The notes under the pieces were generated by a model that had not been told where the DNA came from, did not search any database, and was given only the letters and a program-made list of their open reading frames with translations. 64,000 nt of DNA. Origin: Macrotis lagotis (taxonomy: Eukaryota; Chordata; Mammalia; Peramelemorphia; Peramelidae). Position 1 is the first letter of the stretch; each line of letters opens with the position of its first letter. The stretch is from positions 181,390,508-181,454,507 of the forward strand of contig NC_133661.1 in assembly GCF_037893015.1 (NCBI RefSeq), written 5' to 3'. Positions 1 through 17,503 of the stretch are shown here, one piece after another. A program made the position numbers and the translations under genes.

Positions 1-476
1 TTTATATTGTTTTCACCTGCATCCGATCTGCCTTGTCTGTGTGGGGGAATGGGGCATGTGGTGTGTGTGTTGTGTGGAGGAGGGAAAGAGATTATCACAG
101 TGATTCCCAGGTCCATGTGGTAGATCTCAGCTTCAGGTTAGGGACAACCATTGTCTGTTGGGGGCAGAAGAGATGCATAGTCCAAACAGCACTAGATGTA
201 ACAGCGATCTGAATCCTACATCTGAGTCTGAGCATCCTTGGGCTGGGGGGTGGGTATAGTTTTGAGCACTGGGGTAGGGGTGGGGACTTACATTTTTTAC
301 TTTGGATGTGTTTTTTAAGTGTCCCTATAGAAACCTGGATCCCTGTTCTAGCATCTAGAGAATATGATGTATATGAAAGGAAAGAATGGATCTGAACATA
401 CCCCCAGAGAGCTAGTTACCTCACCAGCTTTTGCCTTGGGGACAGAACAGGGAGAGGCAAGGAGAGGCTCACATAT

Positions 477-660
477 GTCTCTTTTCCTCTCTCCCCCTCT
501 CCATCTGTCCCTTTCTCTATCCCTGTGCTTTCCTCCCTCATACCCCTTCCTCTCTTTGTTTCTCTCTCCTCGTATTTATCTGTCTCTGTGACTCTCTCCA
601 TCTTTGTCTCTCCGTGTTTTTCTCTTGCAAGTTCATCTTTTTTGCTTTCCCTTACTTTCC
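477..660. repeat. CT-rich low-complexity tract
   Basis: About 180 bases are dominated by C and T on the plus strand, with many CTCTCC and TCTCTC words and few purines. It is not a clean tandem repeat. It is open in more than one frame only because of its composition, and I do not treat it as coding. Confidence 0.7.
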
Positions 661-1204
661 CAGCCACATATGTTGCTCTTCATCCTTTCTAGCTAATGTA
701 TATTCAGAGGAGCTAATTACCTCCTGTGTCTGGTTCCACCTTCAGCCCAAGTATGGAAACCATATTCTGGTACTAAGGGGCACAGATTCCCCCACCAGTG
801 TTCCTCTTTCTTCCTCCTTCCTGCTGTTTTTTTTTTTTATATTTTGTCACCCTCTCTCTGGAATCATGTCTGGAGCTAAGAACAGGACCCAGAGACACTC
901 TCACCCCACTTCCTCTAACACCGCCAGAAAGTATCACAATGGATTCTCACCTCTACTGGGACAATGACATGTCACTTTTTTCCATGAAGATCTACATATA
1001 TAACATGACTCTTGTTTCCAATGCACCTCCATGAAGGACAGACACAAAAGTAACCTCTTTTCACAACTCACCCGCACAAAGGCAAATTCTTCCAAGTACC
1101 TACCCCTACATCATGACTCAAAATATACTGATAAAGAGATACATATATGTAAGCTTGAACACAGTAACTAGATTGTCAGGTCTTGGGTGTCATTTCACTG
1201 CTTT

Positions 1205-1620
1205 TCATTCTCGATATAAATTTTTATAAAACTTTGCATTCCAAATTTTTCTCCTTTTCTTCCCTACACCCTGCCCAAGACAGCAAGCAATCTGATATAG
1301 GCAATATATGTACAATCATGTTAAAGATATCTCCATATTAGAATGTTGTGAAAGAAAAATCAGAACAAAAAAAAAACCATGAGAAAGAAAAAACAAAAAA
1401 GTGAAAATAGTATGCCTCGATCTGTGTTCAGACTAAATTCAGATCTCCATTCAGACTCTTTCTTTGGATGTGAATGACATTTTCCACCACATCTTTTGGA
1501 ATTGTCTTGGATCACTGTATTGCCGAGAAGACTAAATATAAGTTGATTGTCGAACAATATTGTGGTTACTGTGAACAATCTACTGCTGGTTCTGCTCAGG
1601 TCACTCAGCAGCAGTTATGT
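1205..1620 (-). mobile_element. LINE-1 3' end fragment
   Basis: This block is similar along its length to the blocks at 5335-5740, 47140-47540 and 63525-64000, sharing the order of phrases around 'tgatatagg', 'gttgtgaaagaa', 'aatcagaac', 'ccatgag', 'cattcagactc' and 'ggatgtg'. The reverse complement matches the end of the plus-oriented LINE-1 copy near 50690-50770 (GCCATCTACATCCAGA). So it is a 5'-truncated LINE-1 tail lying on the minus strand. The family assignment rests on ORF2 similarity in the 50.1 kb copy. Confidence 0.65.
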
Positions 1621-2204
1621 ACATAGCTTTTAATTCTAAGGCTCTCTAGATTTCACTTCTCTGTAAGCTTTCCCTGAGCCCCCCCCCCCCACTCTGCTCC
1701 ACAGCTGTGTGGGGGCTGGGGGTTTAGTCCCTGGGGAAGCTCAGTGGGGGTTTCCCCTCTGAAGACAGCTTAGTGAGGGGATCAGCCAACCCCTCTGACA
1801 GCCTCTCATTACCCTTTCTCTCCCAAAGTTAACCTCCATAGTTAACACTCCTCCTCTCCAACCCCCATATCCCCCTAGGACTAGGAGGCAAGACCAGAGT
1901 GAGGGGTAGAATTTCTCTGTATGCCACAGGTTCAGGGTTGGAATAAGAATTGGAAAAGAATCAATTTAGGGGACTAGAGGTAAAGGAAGACCCTGAATGG
2001 AGCCCATAGGGATTAAGAATAAGGATATTAAAAAAATTTAAAAAATTTTAAAAAAGAATAAGGATATTTGGGTTTCTTTCTGCCCTTGAGGGGTTGGGAT
2101 CTCTTTTACCCTGAAAACTGCTTCCCTCTTTTCCCTGTCTGCCCCCTTGCTACTCCAACATCTCCCCCCCGGCTTCCAAAAAGCAAGGTAGTGAGGAGAA
2201 CCAG

Positions 2205-2590
2205 AATCATTATAATGGGTCACTTTATTAACAGAGACTTAGGAACCTGGGGGAACACTCAGAATAGGACTAAGAAGAGGCCTGGAGGGCATGAATGAGA
2301 GTGGGATGCAGGATGCAGGACCCACATCTCACTTGCAGGTCTCCCTGGGGCACAACTGATCCAAAAGGCAGAGGCACTGGTCACTCTAGTCACAGGGGAC
2401 AGAACAGGCACCTGGAAGGAGACAGGACAACCACAAATCTCCTCCCCTTTCCAGCCCATATAGTTTATTCTTGACCCTGGCTTTCCACCCAAAGTCTGAT
2501 CATCTGCCCCACTTGAGTTATCCTTTTCAGCATCACATTTGTGACTCACTGAGAAGTTGAAGGGGATGTCCAGATTTGCTGGTCTCAGGG
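2205..2590 (-). other. CPNE6: CPNE6 3' untranslated region
   Basis: This is the stretch between the CPNE6 stop codon (ending at 2591) and the expected cleavage site just beyond the AATAAA at 2224-2229. It is about 385 bases with no repeat recognised. The exact end is inferred from the signal and not observed. Confidence 0.7.
2224..2229 (-). terminator. CPNE6: CPNE6 polyadenylation signal
   Basis: TTTATT on the plus strand reads AATAAA on the minus strand, about 365 bases after the CPNE6 stop. It is the first canonical signal after the stop, so transcripts probably end near 2205-2210. Confidence 0.75.
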
Positions 2591-10040
<7,450 letters not shown>

Positions 10041-10437
10041 CTATCCTTATTCTCTACTCTGGTCCCCTCCAAAGGTTTTGAACATTAGCATATATTCTCC
10101 ATATTGTCTGGCACATCAAACCATTTCCTACTCCTAGAGCGTACCCCCCCCCCCCCCCCAGCTCTCCTTTCTCCACTCCACCCATGTATGAAACTCCGGA
10201 ATAACCCAGCTGGTTCCATATCTGGTTGTGGGAAGTAGCACTTTCATCTTCAGGAGAATGGAGTATAGAGATCCCAGCTCTCATTCAGGATTGTTCCTCC
10301 CTCTTCTGGTCTTGGAGGAGAAGGAACATCTCCGCAAAATTCTTGAGCCTTACTTCCCACTCCTCATCACCCCTTCCCTAGTATCAAGGAGACATGGAGA
10401 ACCTCTCTATCTTCCATCCCTGCTCCCAAGTCCTTAC

Positions 10438-10490
10438 TCAGTTTGGTTAAGTCGATGATCCTCTCTTGAAATCAGGGGGCTGATCAGAGC
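10438..10490 (-). other. CPNE6: possible CPNE6 5' untranslated exon
   Basis: On the minus strand a 53-base segment is bounded by the acceptor TCTTTTAG and the donor GTAAGG. It has no ATG in good context. It lies between the proposed first exon (ending 11894) and the coding start. Human CPNE6 is known to have spliced, noncoding 5' exons; this one is inferred from splice signals only. Confidence 0.45.
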
Positions 10491-11893
10491 CTAAAAGAGA
10501 TGGAGAGAGAGAGACAATTGAGAGATGGACAGGATTTCCTTGTTCGCAGTTATCTCCAAGAGCTGGGGCCATCTGGTTTGTCTTCCTCTGGGTCTGGGTG
10601 TCCCTTGTTGGGGGGAGGGGAGTCCTGGCAGCTGTGGTGGATAGTGGGGTCATCGATTTCTCCTCTTTGCTGCCTCAGCACCTTCTGATCATTTCCCGAC
10701 TCTGAGCCAGAGGCTGCACTCAGCCTTGGCAGGAGTCAGCTGGGGTGGGGTGTTCTGGGCTGGAGGCAGTGAATGGGCCACTGAGGATTCTGGAGGACTG
10801 AGAGTTGGGAAAGAAGGGAGGTAGGGGCATCAGGAGCACTATTTTACATGGATACCTGGGAAAAGAAGGCTGAGCTCTGGGTGAGGCCCATTGGGTTTGG
10901 AAAAGTGTGGTCTGGTGAGGATTTGAGCTGGACAGCTTTCCCCTATTCTTGTGCCCCCAGATCTACAGCAGCTCATATGCCTCTTTTGAGGGGGATGGGG
11001 AGTAGTGAGTTGGGGAAGTTGGGGTGACATCCCTTCTCCATCACATACACACTGGGAAGGCTCTCTCTGTCCCTGGCAGGAGCTCCTACTATGACAAACT
11101 CCCTCTCCACCCCCCCCAAGATGTTCTCACACTTCCCGTCAGCCTTGGCACTGTCTCTTAGCGACAGGGTTTTGGGGGAGCCATGGTTCCCCTCCTCCCT
11201 GCCCACCAGGCTCTGCCTAGTTAGGTTTGGATATTCATCACTGACATCCAGTCTCAGACTCCAACTCTCTCCCACTCCCCTAAATCTGGTGCCAAGCCCT
11301 TGGGTGGGGTAGGTGTATGCTGGGGTCTGAGAACAGGGTGGGATTGGGACCTAGGAAATCATATATTTTGTGTCTCTGTCTGTTTGTGCCTCAGGATAAT
11401 GATGTCTGTGACACCCCCACCCATTTGTGAGTCTCTACTAGAGTATCAGAGAGTGAGTGTATTTTCAATCGTTTTCTTGTGGGTGCACATGGATTTGTGA
11501 CTCTAGGACTAGCTTTCCTTTTGGTTGTGTGTCTGTCTTCAGTTAGGTCTAAATGGTTGTGAGCCTCTCTTCACTATCAACCCATTTTTCTAGCGCTGTG
11601 CCCATCTCCTTGATTATGTTTCCTTCCCTGGGTGCATGTGGGAGTGTCTGGGTGTGTTGTTGGGTTACAACACAGGGTGACATGTACCTCCCCACCTTCC
11701 TTCTGGCTTTCTGCCCCCCATCTGTGATTTCTTCTGAGGGATCCCCGGACCTAACCTCCAGGTAGGGGACATGGGTGGGAAGGAATGGAGAAAGAGGAAA
11801 TCAGGGATGGGCTAACCCTACCCCTTGAAAATTGGGAGGTGTTGCCATGGAGACAGGGTTAGGAATGGGGGGCCTGTGGGGGGCAGTGCTCAC

Positions 11894-11992
11894 CTGTGGG
11901 GGTCTTGGATAATGGGGGGCCTCCCTTTCTCTCTCTTGCCTTGCTGCTCAGCTCGGCCAGCTTCCTCTCCGCTCCAGCCGCTGGCGCCGGCT
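11894..11992 (-). other. CPNE6: probable CPNE6 first (noncoding) exon
   Basis: About 30 bases after a TATA-like box on the minus strand begins a GC-rich, ATG-free segment. It ends at the strong donor CCCACAG|GTGAGC (exon end 11894). The start is estimated from the TATA position. Splicing to 10490 or straight to 9996 is inferred. Confidence 0.5.
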
Positions 11993-12017
11993 GAAGCTCC
12001 AGCTCTGGCTCTGCTGC

Positions 12018-12025
12018 TATTTATG
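12018..12025 (-). promoter_or_regulatory. CPNE6: CPNE6 TATA-like box
   Basis: On the minus strand CATAAATA sits in a GC-rich setting, about 30 bases before a GC-rich segment that ends in a good donor. This suggests a focused, TATA-type promoter for CPNE6, consistent with its restricted neuronal expression. Confidence 0.5.
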
Positions 12026-12206
12026 GGGCCTGGATGGGGAGGGGTTGGGGGGGGCCGCAGCACAGGCTCCCCCCCGCACAGACAGGGAGGGGAGGGGCAG
12101 GGCCGCCGCCCAGGGAGCTGCAGTGCTTGGGGAGGAGGGTGGGCTGGGGGTTGATGAGAGACCAGGACTCTCATCACTACATTGACATACATACTCCCCC
12201 TTGCAG

Positions 12207-12208
<2 letters not shown>

Positions 12209-12253
<45 letters not shown>
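12209..12253. repeat. (AC)22 microsatellite upstream of CPNE6
   Basis: This is a pure AC run about 190 bases upstream of the CPNE6 TATA-like box, so it lies in the proximal promoter flank. It reads GT on the gene strand. Confidence 0.95.
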
Positions 12254-12256
<3 letters not shown>

Positions 12257-13329
12257 TCACAGCTAAACATCTTATCATAGTGACATTTGCAGGGTACCCA
12301 CAGTGACACATCCATAAAATGATAGTGAAATAAATACAGAGCATTCAAGCTCACACATGTCCTGACATTCACGGTCCCCCTTGCTTAAACACAATCCAAC
12401 AGTGACAGTTACATTTATGGGACAAGTGTATGATGTGTAGACAACCACAGGCGGAGATGCTGACCCATATTGATATGCATGGAATCTTGTAGGTTCAGAG
12501 GGGACCGACCATTCACAGTAATAAAGGAGAGATGCCCCCAGGCAAGAGATACCCCCAAAACATTTCTCATGATGCCATCCAAACCCAGAAGACAATAATA
12601 ATAACCGGCATTTATAGAATGTGTAAAGGTTTACACAGTGCTTTTCCATGTTTTATTTCAGTGTGATTTTGATCAATCACACGCCATTCTCCAGATGAAA
12701 TATCATTTCAAGTTTATGGATGGCTTATGTTCCTCTGATCACTTTTATATAGGGTAACTGGACCTTGCTCAAGGCCCCATAATGAAGCAGTCTGGAGACT
12801 CAGAAAATCAAGGAATCAGGGTCATCCAATCTGGTATTTCCTTCCTTTCCTCCCTTAAAGATCATACAGAGAACTTAATTCCAGATATGTAGTCCTGGGC
12901 AGGGCACTACCACCTACATCTATCAAAGAAACTAAGGAAACATCCATGAACCATAACACTCAGGGGAACACAGTCGAACCCCTGGTGAATGGAGTCCCTC
13001 GTTACACTCTATCAGGGATGCAGGCACATAGAAAAAAGAAACTTAATAAGCTTGCATTAATTGATTGTTAAAGGACAAGCCTTTGCTGGATAAGTCCAAG
13101 TAGCTTTTAATAACAGCACAATGACTGGCACATAAGAGTTACTTAATAAATGATTTTTCTTTCTTTCAGCAACACATAGGCCAATACACTATGCTTAGGT
13201 AAATAACCTATTCTGGGCCCCTCCACACCATTTAGAAACAGAAGAGCATAGGTTCAGAGCCCAAAGGGACTTTAACCAAAATGGAAACTGATGGATACCC
13301 TCTGTTAGAACTTTTGCCTCAAATTACTG

Positions 13330-13485
13330 TCTCTTCTGTGGCACAGTGGAAGAGTCATAGTTTTGGAGTTTTTGGATGAAGGTTTGAATCTTACCCATTA
13401 TTCATTACCTATAAGACATTGGAAAAGTCTCTTAATTTCTCTAAGCCTGTTTGCTCATTTATAAAATGGGGGGGGTGGACTATCA
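13330..13485 (+). mobile_element. MIR-type SINE
   Basis: The plus strand shows 'gtggcacagtggaagagtca', 'ggtttgaatc', 'ctcttaatttctctaagcct' and 'tttataaaatgggg', the standard order of a MIR element from tRNA-like head to core. It is diverged, so old. Confidence 0.7.
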
Positions 13486-14314
13486 GGGGTCTGCAAACTA
13501 TGACACAGGCCAAATCTCCCTTCCTCCCCAAATTTTAATTTAAAAATGTAGCTTGAGAGCAGTACAAAAACAGGTGGCAGTCTGGATCTAGGGCCAGAGT
13601 TTGCTAGTCGCTGGACTAGAATACTTTGAAGATTCTGTCTAGCTCTAATGTATGATCATCTGATGCTAAATGGTGTGGAAGGACTCAGGATAGGTCAACT
13701 TTCAATATGGCACCCAATGGTTAACATCAAAGGGCCATAGGACTGACCTATATCATCCAGACGAATGCACAAACATCGAGGGTCACGAAAACACGTTTTT
13801 CTCCCACCCAGCACATCTTTCCCATGCATGGTCACGCCCCACATCCTTCCCCCACAAAGAATGCCACAACTGTGTATCCAAGACCATACATTAGGCACAG
13901 CTTCTGCCCATCTATCTTCCTTTGAATATGTCACATGCCTCATAGATCTGCTTATCATTGAGCAGTCCCAAATTGACTTGTCCTGCTAGTCCTCCCACCC
14001 CACATTTTAGGGAGGGCATTGATACTGCATGATTCCTGCCTCTATTGGCTGGGGAATTAGGTAATGTGCTGATTCTTTTCCATTATCTCAAATCTCCATC
14101 CTATACTTGCCCTCCCCACAAGAAGTTTTCCTCCTCATTTGAGAGGGGCTGTCTGATTTGCCATTTCTCTGCTCAGCAGGGAGATGGGTGATTAGACCTG
14201 GGCAGCTGCAGAGCTGGGGGAACTGCTGGGAACTAGAGTGAATGTGTCTGTGGGGTAGGGGGATGAGACAGCAGGGTGATGGGGGCAGTGGGTGGTAGAG
14301 AGATTCAGAGGCGG

Positions 14315-14635
14315 GTAGTCATTTTGGTTTCTTTATTCTGTACAATTTAAGAGAGATCCCCCTGGGGATAGAGGGACAAAGATCCACCCCCGACCCCACC
14401 CATGAGGAGGGAGAAAAAGCTTCTCCCTCCCTCCACCACCAAAAGAGGAGAGACAGACAATCCCCCTTCCCATTAAGGAGCTCTCTTCCCAACTCTCCCC
14501 TCCCCTCCCCTGCCCCCAAGGGGTCAGGCAAGAGGAGCCTAGGGATGCTTGGGGAAGGGGGCATCTGAGTCTCTGTTAGGCACATGGCTAGGGGGAGGGT
14601 ATGGGGGCTGGGAAGAAGGTTCACTGAGGGTAGTA
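14315..14635 (-). other. CARMIL3: CARMIL3 3' untranslated region
   Basis: This runs from the base after the stop codon (14636) to just past the AATAAA at 14332-14337. It is about 320 bases, C/T-rich on the plus strand, with no repeat recognised. Confidence 0.75.
14332..14337 (-). terminator. CARMIL3: CARMIL3 polyadenylation signal
   Basis: TTTATT on the plus strand reads AATAAA on the minus strand, 300 bases past the stop codon and followed by a G/T-rich stretch in transcript direction. It is the only canonical signal close by. Confidence 0.8.
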
Positions 14636-17422
14636 TCAGTCTGTTCCAAGTTCACTGGTTCCTGCAGGAGACAAACCACAGGCAGGGTTATTTTCTGGGA
14701 TGGAAGGGTAGGAAACAAGGGTGGTTGGCAGTATCAGATCAGAATAGAGGTCTAGGGACTTGTGGTCCTCTGATGTTATCCATTGGGTGCCACTCACCCT
14801 CTCCCCCTGAACCTGCAGGATCTGGGGGTCTGCTCCGATCAGGTTCCAGTTTGTCACAGGACTGTGCTCTCCGAGTCCGCTTGGGCTTCAGAGGAGCTGC
14901 TCTTCGCCCCACACTGGGGAGTCCTGAAATGAAAGTTCAAATTCCAGAGAGGTATTGGGTTTATTCCCTATGCTATTCAAGGCCAATTTGGTCTTTTTAG
15001 AACCCATCTTGCTTCAAAAGATGGAAATCTACAGCTCCCCTTCCTCCTCTTTTAGGTTTAGGGTACCTACAGCAGATAGGAAGGAACCTCTAGATCCCTC
15101 AAGCTGAAGTCAGTTCTCCAGTTTCTTAGATCCCCAGACCATTTTTTGGAAACTCTTCCCTCCTCCTCTCAATTGGTCCCATTTCCCAGGCTTATGTTTA
15201 CCTTGGGCCTCAGGCTCCTCTTGGTCTCGATGAGAACCCAGCCTCTGCCTGGGTTTTGTGGCAGTTGGAGCCTCAGCTTCCTCTCTGCCCCCTGCCTCCA
15301 GTGGAGGCCTGCGGCCCCGGGGCACAGCTACTGGTTTGGGGGGCCGAGGAGCTACAAGATCCTGGAGAGGTGAGGGACACCAGATCATGTCAGCCCCATT
15401 CACCCCAGGTCCTTTTCTCCTTCCAGCCCTATCTCCCTCTGCTCTTACCTTGGTGGGTCGGGTTGGAATCTCCCTCTCTGAGAGCAGGACTCCCTCTTCT
15501 CCCTCCCCTTCAACAGGGGCAAGGCTAGGGCTCTGTCTGCTGTTGTTGGGGGCACTTTCCTCAGCTGGGGGGGGACAGGAAGCCAGTAGAATCTGTCAGT
15601 TCTCCCTCCTCCTTAAACATCCATTTGCTCCTGCTGCTTCCTCAAAGCCCACACTTGTTCCTTCCTATCAGACATCACTGCTCTACTTAGAGATGGTCTA
15701 AGGCATTTAGCTTGCCAACCCCCCAACCCCCAATTCCTTCTGTTTCCTCTTGGCATCATCCTGCTACTTGCCCTGCCTCTAAAGTCCTCCAATCCTGGGT
15801 CTCATCCTGCTCAAGGGCTGTGTAGAATATGCCAACTCTGGATACTGAAGGAAGCAAAGGGTTTGGCCACATGTTTAACTTTCTTCCTGAAACCAGACTC
15901 TGGAACCTACCAGAGCCCAGCCAGGAACCCCAGAACCTACAGGGCTCAGTCAAGAACCATAGATCCTAACAGAGCAGAGACAGAGACTCCTGGATCTATC
16001 AGGAAAGAGCCAGGGACCCTAGAAACAAACCCTCTCAAGACAGGAAGGGAAATAGCTCACATTAATTTCATGGACCACTCACCAGTGTGTTGGTTCTAGA
16101 ACCATGTGTGCTAATCAGTTCAGTTCATTTCTCTTCTGCAGAATTTATAGCCTTTATGGGAAGTGTCTCTTTCTCCCCTTTCCTACCACCTCTCCCCAAC
16201 CCCTACCAACTTCTCTCAGTGGTTTTATGGTCAATGGTACAAATGATTATAGTGAACAACTGTAACGGTGGTAGGAAAGAACAACATGAAGATAGACACT
16301 TTCCTTTCTTCAGGTTGGGATGGTGGGATTTTCCTAGAGGGTCCTGCCAGTTCTCTTCTGGGGGTGTCAACTTGCTAAGGGTACATTTAGTCGACTCCAG
16401 GTCCTAAGACAAGTGATGTGGGTCAGGGAAAGAAAACAGCCTGGGGGAGGGGGGGCTTTCAAGAAATATGTGCTAGAATTTATTCTAGATGCTTAACTGG
16501 AAATACTTGCAAATGATCTGAGTCCCAGGATGAAGATTATTACTCTAGGTGGAGGTCTAGGAATTTAACTCTACCACAGAAATAGTTTGGTCTGATCTAG
16601 GTCTATTGTGTTTGTGGGAGAAAAGGAAGAGTAGCTAATAATAGTAATAACAATGATGATGATGATGATAACTCACATTTTTATAGCTTCCAAAGCACTT
16701 TTCTTCTAACTACTATGTGTGGGTAGATAAGGCAAGGATTATCATCCCCATTCTACAGATGATGCAATCGAAGTTTAAAAAGATGAAATTACTTGTCCAG
16801 TTACAGAAATACAATATAAAACAAACCTCTATTCTATGTCCACTGAGGTAGTCTCTGGGGAACACAGTCAATTTAGATGTAAGAATATTTTTCACCTTCA
16901 AGGAATCTCTAGTCTAGCAGGAGAATTCATAATCTCTAAATATCAGAGCTAGGGCTTGAACTCAGGTCTTTTGGTTCAAAGTACAATGTCATTAGGTCTA
17001 GTCTAGATGCTTTCTTATTCCCAAATCTATTTATAAATCTATGATTCTCTGAGTTTCTAGGCTTTAACTTCTCTATGTACCATGATGGTGGTGGAGCACA
17101 TGAGAGGCAGTAATGGGGATGGAATGGGAAACTCCAGAAGAGGGTTTGCAACAGATACAAATTAAACTTCTGGCAGTGGGTAATGGCTTGCCTCCACTGA
17201 CCCTGCCTTCAGGAAACCTTCCCTGATCTCCTTGAGTTGTTTCTGACCTTTCCCCTTAAATGGTACATCACATTTAGCTTTGTCTCAAATTCCATTGTTC
17301 CTATTTTATATACTATTTTGTATTTATTTGGGCTGCATCTTATAACCTTATTAGATTGTAAGCTCTTTGAGGACAAGTACCATATCTTTTCCTAAGCTTT
17401 GCATCTCCCTTGCAAATAGAAC

Positions 17423-17503
<81 letters not shown>

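Larger units (their letters stand above)
1..2204. other. intergenic flank downstream of CPNE6
   Basis: I see no exon with splice signals and protein similarity here. In human the next gene on this side is NRL, tail-to-tail with CPNE6, but I find neither NRL coding sequence nor an AATAAA on the plus strand, so its end is either outside the window or too diverged to see. The stretch holds a pyrimidine-rich tract at about 477-660, a minus-oriented LINE-1 3' fragment at about 1205-1620, and a short C run near 1681. The small open frames in the pyrimidine tract are low-complexity. Confidence 0.6.
12026..14314. other. intergenic region between CPNE6 and CARMIL3
   Basis: This is about 2.3 kb between the CPNE6 promoter and the CARMIL3 poly(A) signal. 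It holds a CA microsatellite (12209-12253), old MIR/THER1-type pieces at about 12597-12800 (minus) and 13330-13485 (plus), and a short L2-like tail near 13090-13150. No open frame here has splice signals or protein similarity that I recognise. Confidence 0.65.

Noticed and set aside
416-967. Overlapping open frames in the CT-rich tract near the left end
   Set aside because: They are low-complexity Ser/Leu/Pro translations of a pyrimidine tract, open in several frames at once. No recognisable protein.
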